Shown in pieces: positions 1 through 9,084 of a DNA stretch of 64,000 nucleotides. The position numbers and the translations under genes are program-made. Within the stretch, counting starts at the first letter, position 1. Every line of letters begins with the position of its first letter. A model generated the notes under the pieces. That model was given only the letters and a program-made list of their open reading frames with translations, was not told the origin of the DNA and made no database searches. Origin of the DNA: Acidobacteriota bacterium (lineage in GTDB: Bacteria > Acidobacteriota > Blastocatellia > UBA7656). The DNA is taken from contig JACQDB010000133.1 in the NCBI GenBank assembly GCA_016201275.1, positions 1-64,000 of the forward strand, in the 5' to 3' direction.

Positions 1-345
1 GGCTTGAATCGGCACGATACGCTCTCGGTACTTGCCGCTGCAAACATTCTCTTTGAGCATGGCAAAGTTGGCGGGTTCCGGCTCAAAGGCATAGACCTGA
101 AATGGCGGCTCTGCGGCTTTGGCAAACAAGCTCGCCATGTAACCGATGTTGGCGCCCACATCAATGATCGGACCACCGCGAAACAATTCCGGGTAATGTC
201 GCGTCAGGTTGGCATACAGAGGGTCCAGACGATGTTTATAAAAGAAGTAGGCACGAGCAAATAGTCTTCTTCCCCAGGCAGAGTCCAGAACCCCACTGTG
301 ATTGATTACGCTATAGGCTTTGACTGAAAGGCTTTTTAAAATCAT
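1..345 (-). CDS. FkbM-family methyltransferase, N-terminal part (runs off the left window edge)
   Basis: Reverse-strand reading from the ATG at 343-345 gives MILKSLSVKAYSVINHSGVLDSAWGRR...ELFRGGPIIDVGANIGYMASLFAKAAEPPFQVYAFEPEPANFAMLKENV, an FkbM-type SAM-binding start. Homologous to 4354-5222. Confidence 0.7.
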   Translation of the reverse strand, partial: MILKSLSVKAYSVINHSGVLDSAWGRRLFARAYFFYKHRLDPLYANLTRHYPELFRGGPIIDVGANIGYMASLFAKAAEPPFQVYAFEPEPANFAMLKENVCSGKYRERIVPIQA

Positions 346-592
346 TTACCGTTCTCTCCCGCAGATAAATTACATGAGTAAACAAGGCTTTTTAGAAGCC
401 ATACGCCTTGTTGTTGGGGTCAAATAAGGAATGAATCGTATGTGTGTTTGCGATGGTGAAAAGATACCTTGATTCTCAAATCGAGTTTCGCGATTGCGAA
501 AAATCGGTCAGCCTCTGCGTAGCTGTCAGTGTTGCTAACTTCGATTTGGCTTGTGAAAATTCGCGAACCGTTTTGCCCGTGGCCTCTCTCTC

Positions 593-3349
593 TCAATCCG
601 AGGCTGTGTAAACCAGTTCCTGCAAAGCTTGCGAGTCCAATACCATGGGCTTGATGGCGCTCAGATTTTTGAGTTTAACGGTCAATTCTTTTTCGCTACT
701 CACTTCATCCTTCGTCAAGTAATCTTCAAGCTCGTGCGTCAAGCAAAACAAATGAGGTAGGTCTTGAGCCGTTTTGTGAATGCCATTTGGTTTAACCAGC
801 ATTTCGGTGAGCGCCGCGACGCCCAACAAATCGCCAGTTGATGCCGCAGCGTTTTTTTCTACCGATAGAATATCTACAACACAATCGGATAATTGAGTGT
901 GGCTTTGATCAACCACTAGCAGACAGTCAGCACTCCTTTTCAAGCGCAAATTTGTACAGTTGATTGCCAGCGCCAGCCCATGACTTGAGTCGGTGTTACA
1001 TTGCCCCTGACAGTCATGAGCGAAATGATGCGGAGAGGCTTGTTGGGTAATTTCTCCACCGACAATAAAGGGATGAAAGCCGTCAACGCCTTCCAACATA
1101 CGGTACATGATAGGCAAAGCATCCACTCTGTTTAAGGGCAAGACCACCGCCGAATTGGTCAGACTGTTGTCTATAATCAAGTGGTCGTTGATGCCAATGA
1201 CGACCACCGATTTCTTATCGGAAATGACGATATTGCCGCGGGCGCTTACATAGAAAGCTTCTACTTTTTCAGAGCCTAAAAATATATTGCCGTCGCCGCG
1301 GTCAGCCTTTGTACCCAAAAAGAATTCACGCAGGTCTTTGCCGGGAGCGCCGACATCCACAAAGCGAATAATCGGCGAGTACAACGCTACAGCTTTACGA
1401 TACTCTGGGTTTTCCAATATTTGTCGGGTTATATCCCCCTCCAGATTCTGAGCCTGAGTGCCTGCTTTGTTTACCGCCAACTGCTGGATAATTTGTTGTA
1501 TGTAACTGCGCCTTGAGACGATGCAACCGCTATCCCAGGCATACGACTCCTCCTGCTGTATCTGTAGCTGCCCAGCGTCCGGCGGTTTTTCGACAAAGCG
1601 GTCAACCGCATAAACTCCCTGACTGATCTCGTCTGCCTTTTGGTAGATGGTATGACCAAAACGCGGGTCGCATTCTCTGTCGGGTACCCCCAAACTGACC
1701 AGAATGCCAGCCTTTTCCCACCAGCTAAGCAAGGCTGCCTTTACCAATGTGTGACGAAATACGGTTAACGGTTCGATTAAATTGTCAGCCGTTGAGACAA
1801 CTAAAATATCCTTGAGTCGGTTGCCCAATTGATTGACCGAATATTGCAGCGCCCCCAGCGTTCCTTTCGGCTGACGCTCTTCAACAATATTTATCGTAGG
1901 GATTCCCAAAGCCTGCATCTGCTCCTGCGCCTTCGCCAGTCCCCTGGTCGTCGAGAGCACAAAAACATTTTCCGGTCGCACACAACCGCTCTTGAGAAAG
2001 CGCGAAACCGTCTCTTCCAGCAAACTCCTGCCGCCCAGCAGTCCGCGCGCCAAAGGCTTGGGCAACTCGACGCAGGAAACCGGCCAGCAGCGTGAACCGA
2101 TACCACCAGCCAGCACGATAACCGACAGATTTCTACTTACCCAGGTGGCGGCATAGTCGAGCAAGCTATGGAAGGCGAACATATTTGTCCAATAGCTTAA
2201 GGTCTTTGATTCTTTGCCGTCTTCATAATAGCCGTAACGGAAATAGCCCTCTTGCGGGTGCTTCATCGCCAGCACACTTTCGGCTAACCCGTTGATTGGC
2301 TGCCAATATTTTTCAGGCAGAATATCAGACTGCAACATCTGTGCGCCAAGCCGCAAAACCTGAGCTTGGGCATCCGTGCGATGGTACGAATGACCTTCTA
2401 TAGTGGTGCCGATTTCCTGAGCGATTTGGCCTTTGTGACACTGTAGAAGCGCCCATTCTGTGGCGCGACGGGCGCTGGCGATAAAGGTCTCATCTTTGAG
2501 AATCGTCCCGACCCGAAAGATGCCTTCCGCCGAATAGCAATGCGGGTGAAGTTGTGTATTACCTTTTGCATCGGTTATGAAACGACCGTCTGGCTTCTGC
2601 CAAGAGATGGCAAAGCGACACAATCGTCGGGCAGCCTCCGCATATCGCTCTTCCAAAGTGACCGCGTATAATTCTGCCAACGCTTCAGCAATTTTAGCCT
2701 GAAAGCTGCCGCGTTGCTGCGACCAACGGGGATTTTCAAACTGCAATTGATTTCCCGAAGCATCGCAGATTGCCGGTATCGAACCGTTTCGATCTATGCT
2801 GGCGACTAGGTTATCCGCCAGGATATGTATTTTTTTCGCCAGTGGTTGTAGCTTCTCTTTCATTTCAGGCTCTCTTACCGCCTGACTTCGGATTGCCTCA
2901 TACAAAGCGACCAAGCCGTTTAGGCAGATGCCGTTATCGAAAGTGAAGATGTTGCCCCCCGCGAAAGAATCCAACCAGCGTTCTTCATCTGTATCCTGCT
3001 CGAAATAATATCTTGTGCGTATCCAGCCACTTTCATTGCTCGCCTTGTGGTTGAGCCAGTCAGCCGCTTGAATCGCTTGGTTCAGATAAACGCTATCTCC
3101 GGTTATTGAGTGCAAGAACAAGAGGTCTCGAATCGCGTAGCCGGTGACTTCACTAAACAGGAAGGGAGGTCTGCCATCATCCCTCCTGCCTTCTTTGACA
3201 ACCCCTGTCTGGTCGTCGAAGAAACGCGCGAGATTGTTTCTATAATCACTGACTAAGGCAGCCAAAAAATCTGAGCAAGGTACTTCATTCATCAGACTTG
3301 AGCGTTGAGCACTTGACATTGCGAAGGTCTCCAAAAGTAAAATCTGCAA
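593..3349 (-). CDS. Fusion: N-terminal alpha/alpha-toroid (six-hairpin glycosidase/epimerase-like) domain plus C-terminal mannose-1-phosphate guanylyltransferase-like nucleotidyltransferase
   Basis: C-terminal half has SVIVLAGGIGSRCWPVSCVELPKPL (NTP-transferase GGxGxR...PKP signature) and ERQPKGTLGAL. N-terminal half has repeated helical W/Y/H-rich hairpins (YHRTDAQAQVLRLG, GYFRYGYYEDGKESKTLSYWTNMFAFHSLLDYA). Confidence 0.7.
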   Translation of the reverse strand: MQILLLETFAMSSAQRSSLMNEVPCSDFLAALVSDYRNNLARFFDDQTGVVKEGRRDDGRPPFLFSEVTGYAIRDLLFLHSITGDSVYLNQAIQAADWLNHKASNESGWIRTRYYFEQDTDEERWLDSFAGGNIFTFDNGICLNGLVALYEAIRSQAVREPEMKEKLQPLAKKIHILADNLVASIDRNGSIPAICDASGNQLQFENPRWSQQRGSFQAKIAEALAELYAVTLEERYAEAARRLCRFAISWQKPDGRFITDAKGNTQLHPHCYSAEGIFRVGTILKDETFIASARRATEWALLQCHKGQIAQEIGTTIEGHSYHRTDAQAQVLRLGAQMLQSDILPEKYWQPINGLAESVLAMKHPQEGYFRYGYYEDGKESKTLSYWTNMFAFHSLLDYAATWVSRNLSVIVLAGGIGSRCWPVSCVELPKPLARGLLGGRSLLEETVSRFLKSGCVRPENVFVLSTTRGLAKAQEQMQALGIPTINIVEERQPKGTLGALQYSVNQLGNRLKDILVVSTADNLIEPLTVFRHTLVKAALLSWWEKAGILVSLGVPDRECDPRFGHTIYQKADEISQGVYAVDRFVEKPPDAGQLQIQQEESYAWDSGCIVSRRSYIQQIIQQLAVNKAGTQAQNLEGDITRQILENPEYRKAVALYSPIIRFVDVGAPGKDLREFFLGTKADRGDGNIFLGSEKVEAFYVSARGNIVISDKKSVVVIGINDHLIIDNSLTNSAVVLPLNRVDALPIMYRMLEGVDGFHPFIVGGEITQQASPHHFAHDCQGQCNTDSSHGLALAINCTNLRLKRSADCLLVVDQSHTQLSDCVVDILSVEKNAAASTGDLLGVAALTEMLVKPNGIHKTAQDLPHLFCLTHELEDYLTKDEVSSEKELTVKLKNLSAIKPMVLDSQALQELVYTASD

Positions 3350-3752
3350 AGCACGGCAAGCCTTTTCAGCTCAGGCGTGCAGCAAGAAGCGGGGTTTTTC
3401 AAGCCATTCGGTACGGCTCGAATTGGTCAACCATGAAGCCTTTGAACCTGATTGTGAAAGTGCGGCAAGTGGTGCAAGGTTCACAAAGTGAGTGTTAGGG
3501 AATAATCTGCCGGATACAGAGGCAGCGCTATAATTCCCGGAGGCTTGTGCAAAATTTGCCTCCGACAAATTGCTACAGCACAGTTTGCGGACTGTCGGGC
3601 GATGACCAAGCCGCCGCCCGAAACTATCTGAGACCAAACCCGTGTCGGCTATGGTGTCCGAATTGACAGAAAGAGCGGTTTGGCTTGGACATTCATCTGG
3701 CATGGGGTTTCCACACATCCCAGGATTAGTTGCCTGACTTTGCGATGCACCA

Positions 3753-4343
3753 TCAATCGTCAAACAACCAGCGTGTGGCGCTTCGGTTAATGGTCATTAC
3801 CTCCCAGGCGAAGGCGACTCGGGGTTGCAAACAGTACATAGGCGCGTCATCTTCTCCGTGACCTGAAGGCATCTGATACTTTGCAAGGTATGCTTCATTA
3901 ATCTGTTTTACGAGTGACTTTCCCCTTACCTCTTCTATTGTGCCTTCAACGATGACCACTTCATCGGCGCTCTCCAGATGTACAGCAATTTGCGGATTCG
4001 CCTTCAAATTACGCGCTTTACGGGTTTGCGGGTGGGTGCCGAAATAGAATCTGCGATGGAGCCACACCCCCCATACGGGCATAACATGAGGTCGCCCGTC
4101 CGGACAAGTCGTAGCGACCCAATAGTTCAAGGCTTTTGCCATACGCTCATCAAGCCAATGCCAACGCAGCATCCCTGTTTTACCTTTGGATAAATAACCT
4201 TCGGGCATATTCGGGCGGCTTGCTTTCGGCACAGCGCCTACCCCTGAACTCTTTTTTGCGGTTTTCGCCGTATACTCTTTTGGTTTCGACAAGGCTTTCC
4301 TCCAGGAAGATTTTTTGCGGAAGTTTGCACAACCTGAAATCAA
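3753..4343 (-). CDS. Pyridoxamine 5'-phosphate oxidase family (PPOX/FMN-binding) protein
   Basis: NYWVATTCPDGRPHVMPVWGVWLHRRFYFGTHPQTRKARNLKANPQIAVHLES is a typical PPOX split-barrel pattern. Confidence 0.75.
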   Translation of the reverse strand: MISGCANFRKKSSWRKALSKPKEYTAKTAKKSSGVGAVPKASRPNMPEGYLSKGKTGMLRWHWLDERMAKALNYWVATTCPDGRPHVMPVWGVWLHRRFYFGTHPQTRKARNLKANPQIAVHLESADEVVIVEGTIEEVRGKSLVKQINEAYLAKYQMPSGHGEDDAPMYCLQPRVAFAWEVMTINRSATRWLFDD

Positions 4344-4353
4344 CTTTCTTAGC

Positions 4354-5222
4354 CTACGTATAGAGAGTTTTTCTTGTCAACAACAACTCAATATAAAGCT
4401 GCGGTCCCGGGTCAATCTGCTGAGCCGTCGGTTCCGGCAAGGGCAACTGTGATTTGACGAAGGAGTTTGAAGAAGCCAGCAGTTCATCAATCTCCGGTTT
4501 CGGATTCGCCAGTACCTGCAACCTGCCTCGATCATTGACTGCGTAAAAATGAAACCCCCGGCTCTCAAAAATATCAAGTAACCGGGCAGGCTCGTATCCC
4601 AGCGCTTTGATGTAATCAGGCGCATAAGTCATGGCTACGGTCAGGTTCGGGCTGTTATCGAGAATATGCCGCATCCCCAGGCATACAGGAATTTCATAAC
4701 CTTGCACGCGCATTTTTACAAAACAGGGAAGTGGCTGAGGCGGTTGGCTGGCGATGAAACTGTCGAGACTGACAATCGGCACTTCGACCAAATCGGCGTC
4801 CTCCGCAGACAACGCCGCTTTGAACTCCGGTGTGATCACCCGGCGGTCTCCCTGACAAATAGAGTTACGCCATAACTCCACAACCTCGTTTTGCTCTCCT
4901 ACGGCGGCTTGAATCGGCACGATACGCTCTCGGTACTTGCCGCTGCAAACATTCTCTTTGAGCATGGCAAAGTTGGCGGGTTCCGGCTCAAAGGCATAGA
5001 CCTGAAATGGCGGCTCTGCGGCTTTGGCAAACAGACATCAATGATCGGACCACCGCGAAACAATTCTGGGTGACGCCGCGTCAGGTTGGCATAAACCGGG
5101 TCGAGATGCTGTTTGCCCAAAAAATAAGCTTTTGCAAATTGTCTTCTTCCCCAAGCAGAGTCCAGAACCCCGCTGTGATTGATGAAGCTATAGCCTTTAA
5201 CGATTAGACTCGTAATGGTCAT
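4354..5222 (-). pseudogene. FkbM-family methyltransferase split by a frameshift (second copy)
   Basis: The N-terminal half is in ORF 4899..5270 (MTITSLIVKGYSFINHSGVLDSAWGRR...GGPIIDV) and the C-terminal half in ORF 4354..4965 (MLKENVCSGKYRERIVPIQAAVGE...). Relative to copy 1, about 30 nt (aagctcgccatgtaaccgatgttggcgccc) are replaced by 'ag'. Confidence 0.65.
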
Positions 5223-5236
5223 CCTATACTTTCCTC

Positions 5237-6823
5237 TCAGATGAATTTGATACGCCAACAGGCAAACCACACCATTTTCAAAAGCATCCAGCCGTGTTTC
5301 CAGCGTTGGATATTGGTTGAGCCGTATGTGCGTTTGCGATAACGAACAGGAATTTCAGTGATTCTCAAATTGAGTTTTGCCGCGCCGAAAAGCAGGTCAA
5401 AATCACCGAATGGATCAAAGTCGCCGAAATAGCTGCGATTTGCAGCGATACGCTCATAGTCGCGCCGCCAAAGTGCTTTGGTTCCGCACAAAGTGTCTTT
5501 GATGGGCTGTCCGATTAATGTTGAAAACGCCAGACTGAAAAACTTATTGCCCAGCAGATTGGCAAATCGCATGGCTTTGTCTTCCATAGGGTAGGTCAGG
5601 CGCACGCTATTGATGAACTCTCCTTTATCTGTATGCAGGGCTTCATAAAAGCGCGGCATATCCGTAGGCGGAACCGCAAGGTCAGCATCCAAAATCATCA
5701 GTATGTCGCCACTGGCTTCGGCAAATCCCAAGCGCACAGCGTCGCCTTTGCCGTCTCCTGTTTGTCGTAGAAGCTTACAGCGACGGTGAGGATGGTTGGT
5801 TATTGCCTGCTCAATTGCAGCATAGGTATCGTCTTGCGAGTGACCTTCTACAAAGATCAGTTCTGTGCGACTGCCCATTTCCGGTAAGCGCTCAAATATT
5901 CTGGCAATGTTACCAGCCTCGTTGCGCGCCGGTACGATGACACTGACCGAAGGCAAGTGGTGAGGGCTTTTTTCGCTGTCCGTTTTCGAGTTTTGCCAGG
6001 GTTGTGCAACGATAAAACTGGTTAAAGCAAAAGCCCGAAACAACGGCAATTTAACCAGAAAATGATTCGCCAGTTGGGCAAAAAATGGAACCGGCAAAGG
6101 CAACAAAATCTCTTGCCACGAACGAATCGTTTGCCAGCCTGACAGTTCCAACAGCCCTTTTACATCTTCCTCTCGCAGCCAGTTCTGCTCTAAAACAGAT
6201 TTTGCCACTCCAAGTTTCTGTGCAACTCTGATAGGCACTTCCCACAACCGACTGTAGGTGTTGATGATGAATCTGGTGTGCGTATCGGCAAACTGCCTGA
6301 CCTGCTCAAGCACGGTTTGTACATCCCACACATCATTGAGCAGGTCTGACATAATGATGACATCAAACGCTTGGTCAACATATTGTGCCAATCCTGTCAG
6401 GTCGTGAGCTTCAGCCTGTATAAAGTGCAGAGCGGGATATTTTTTCGTAGCCTGTACAATGGTTTCACCCGAAAAATCTACGCCGACTCCCAGCGCCGGA
6501 GACAGTGCGGCAAGCAAATCTCCCGTGCCACTACCGATTTCCAGCACGCGCTGGTTGGGTGCTACCAGAAAGGTATAAATCTGTGCCAGCCGACGGTGAT
6601 AATAAGCGCCCCAGCCGCGCCTTTCCTCAGACAAAGCGGCGAGCCTGTCCCAATGCCTTTGCCTCGATGCTGTGTAATCAATCATGGCAGCATCCTGAAA
6701 GGGTTCTTCAAGAGCTGGTTTTTTTTGTTCCTGAACCGTGAAATCAAAGGCGTGACTGCCAATTTCTATGCCGGTGACCGGGCATCTTGATTGCCCCTGT
6801 TTCGTCGTCAATGTATTAATCAT
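5237..6823 (-). CDS. SAM-dependent methyltransferase fused to GT2-family glycosyltransferase
   Basis: VLEIGSGTGDLLAAL (class I MTase motif I), then PSVSVIVPARNEAGNIARIFERLPEMGSRTELIFVEGHSQDDT...MILDADLAVPPTDM (GT2, DxD-like). Confidence 0.8.
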   Translation of the reverse strand: MINTLTTKQGQSRCPVTGIEIGSHAFDFTVQEQKKPALEEPFQDAAMIDYTASRQRHWDRLAALSEERRGWGAYYHRRLAQIYTFLVAPNQRVLEIGSGTGDLLAALSPALGVGVDFSGETIVQATKKYPALHFIQAEAHDLTGLAQYVDQAFDVIIMSDLLNDVWDVQTVLEQVRQFADTHTRFIINTYSRLWEVPIRVAQKLGVAKSVLEQNWLREEDVKGLLELSGWQTIRSWQEILLPLPVPFFAQLANHFLVKLPLFRAFALTSFIVAQPWQNSKTDSEKSPHHLPSVSVIVPARNEAGNIARIFERLPEMGSRTELIFVEGHSQDDTYAAIEQAITNHPHRRCKLLRQTGDGKGDAVRLGFAEASGDILMILDADLAVPPTDMPRFYEALHTDKGEFINSVRLTYPMEDKAMRFANLLGNKFFSLAFSTLIGQPIKDTLCGTKALWRRDYERIAANRSYFGDFDPFGDFDLLFGAAKLNLRITEIPVRYRKRTYGSTNIQRWKHGWMLLKMVWFACWRIKFI

Positions 6824-6912
6824 TGGGTCCTCATCGGGTGACGAATTTCATGAAATCAATGCAATTTCGAGCTTGACCATGGTTGCCGGGGGGAGCCGGT
6901 TTGCTCACATTC

Positions 6913-8388
6913 CTAGTCTTTGCTGTCAACGGTTGGTGGAACTTCTACTTTGTCTGGTTTCCCGAAGGCGTACAAAGAGGTTTTGGTTCGTATATAGATG
7001 CGACCATCGGCGATTGCCGGAGTCGCATAGCATTGCTCATCGAGATCATTGACAGCCAATATTTCCCAGTCCTTGCCGCCTGCCTTGACCGACACCACTT
7101 TGCCATTTTCACTAACAAAAAATATCTTGCCGTCGGCAGCCACAGGCGAAGCAAAATAACTATCAATCGCCCCTTGCAAACGCGCTTGTTTGAATATTTC
7201 GCCGGTTTCGGCATTCACTGTCGTGACAATGCCGCCGCTTTTAATCAAGTAAATAACCTCTCTGTACAACAATACAGAAGGCACATCAATTAAAGATTTC
7301 GCCACCCGCCACTTGATTTTTCCTGTCCGTAACGGCTTCGCGTGAGCCGACAATTTACCTGCGCTGACAGCCAGAAAAGAGTTGCTGGCGCTTTCCGTTA
7401 AACCAAACGCTTCATTCCATTCTTTCGCATCAACGACACCATCTTGATTACCGTATTCCTGATCTACCGCCCGAACGGTTCCACGATAAGCGGGAGTCGG
7501 AAATTCGCTGATCGAAATTTTGCCATCCTGATCTTTGTCCGCTTTCATATCCTTGATGAGCATTTCAAAGGTTGGAGCCGCTTCTGTATTGATATAAAAA
7601 ATATCTTTGCTGAAGACCGGAACCGATATCGGGTTGATTCCCATGCCGCAAACCGCCCACAACTTTTTACCGGTTTCGACAGCATAACTGGTCAGTTCCA
7701 AGGGACCGGAAACCACCACTTGAGTAGGGCTATGATTTGGTTTATAGACGATAGGAGTTGAATGCCCTCCGGCAATATCGAGGCGCAGGGTTTTCCAGGC
7801 CAAGCGACCGGAGTCTTTATCAAACGCTGCAATGTATGAGCCTTCTGTCTGATCGGCGACAAGGATTATCCTGGCATCGGCAAGGATAGGCGAAGTCGCC
7901 ATTCCGTGAGGAACTTTGAAAGGCCCTAGAGGGATTCGCCAGCGTTCTTGACCTTGAAAATCGTAAGAAATCAGTCCGAAGTCAGAGAAAAATGCGTAGA
8001 TATTTTTGCCATCCGTTACAGGGGTAGGAGAGGCCGGATCATTTCTGACAGTTCGGCGCTCGGAACGCTGCTTACCGATACTTTTTTGCCAGAGAGTCTT
8101 GCCGGTTTTTCTGTCCAAACACAGCACCAGCAATTGCTGATCGGCATAGGCGGTGAGGAAGATACGGTCACCAGCCAACACAGGAGATGAATTTCCCGAC
8201 GCAACGACAGCCTTCCAAACCACATTTTGCTTGGGACCAAACTCTACAGGAAGGCTATCTGCCTCAGCGACACCGGAACCATTCGGGCCTCTGAAACGCG
8301 ACCAGTCATCCGCCTGTGATGATACACAGCCAAAGCAGATAATCGCCAAAGTAAGCCGCCACGTCGCAATCATAAACTTCAATCTCAT
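6913..8388 (-). CDS. PQQ-like beta-propeller repeat (BamB-like) protein with EF-hand-like insert
   Basis: Signal-like N-terminus; repeated propeller blades (LCLDRKTGKTLWQKSIG, IAAFDKDSGRLAWKT, SYAVETGKKLWAV, VNAETGEIFKQ); EF-hand-like DKDQDGKISISEF. Confidence 0.8.
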   Translation of the reverse strand: MRLKFMIATWRLTLAIICFGCVSSQADDWSRFRGPNGSGVAEADSLPVEFGPKQNVVWKAVVASGNSSPVLAGDRIFLTAYADQQLLVLCLDRKTGKTLWQKSIGKQRSERRTVRNDPASPTPVTDGKNIYAFFSDFGLISYDFQGQERWRIPLGPFKVPHGMATSPILADARIILVADQTEGSYIAAFDKDSGRLAWKTLRLDIAGGHSTPIVYKPNHSPTQVVVSGPLELTSYAVETGKKLWAVCGMGINPISVPVFSKDIFYINTEAAPTFEMLIKDMKADKDQDGKISISEFPTPAYRGTVRAVDQEYGNQDGVVDAKEWNEAFGLTESASNSFLAVSAGKLSAHAKPLRTGKIKWRVAKSLIDVPSVLLYREVIYLIKSGGIVTTVNAETGEIFKQARLQGAIDSYFASPVAADGKIFFVSENGKVVSVKAGGKDWEILAVNDLDEQCYATPAIADGRIYIRTKTSLYAFGKPDKVEVPPTVDSKD

Positions 8389-8680
8389 TTTGTTCTGCCT
8401 CTCATTAAGAATTGATTGATATTTTCCTTTTGGCTCTCTAAATAATTGGATAAATGAATAATCTATAACGCGCTGAAAGTTTTATGACTGGTTGAAAATA
8501 TGGGTCATCCAAAATCTGAAAAAGGTAAAGCTTGGGCTGGATAACAAAACTTTTTATCAGCAGGATGACCCTCAAGGGCTTCGAATGAAATCAATTGACC
8601 GAAAGCAAGCTCTGGTTAATTTCTCTTTTTACAGTTGATCCTCTTTTGGTCAAAGGGTTTCTCGAAACTTTGCGGAATCG

Positions 8681-8960
8681 CTATTTGCTCTGACCGGAGA
8701 AACTCAATTTCGAGTCAATCGCGTATAGACTTCTTTCTTCTTTCTGCACCGTCTCACTGATGACTCTGGCAAGCTGTTGCGCTTTGTCGATGCCCAAAAC
8801 TTTGATCGTAGCCTGTTCACGCTCTCGTACTGCCAAGGCTTCGTCAGGTGACTTTGACGGCTACATAATCAGGAAGGTTCCCGGCGCAGCCCCTGAGGTT
8901 ACTTGATAGGTAAGGGAAGGTTGTTCCGAGCCTGCCTTGTTGGTGCGGCAACTTGCAGCA
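8681..8960 (-). pseudogene. Probable remnant of a small coding region with an internal stop
   Basis: Reverse-strand reading gives ...GSEQPSLTYQVTSGAAPGTFLIM*PSKSPDEALAVREREQATIKVLGIDKAQQLARVISETVQKEERSLYAIDSKLSFSGQSK*, in one frame across an amber codon at 8861-8863. No intact ORF is listed here. Confidence 0.35.
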
Positions 8961-9084
8961 GAATTTCTGCATGAACATAGAGAGGCTCAAACCCAATCAC
9001 GGCCATTTTTCTTTCGAAGATTGCGTTCAAGGGTTGGTGAACTACATTTGGCTTACGGACTACGAAGATGCCGTCGGCAAAATC

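Noticed and set aside
3371-3763. 130-aa minus-strand ORF
   Set aside because: Low-complexity, no motif and no convincing RBS; treated as non-coding.
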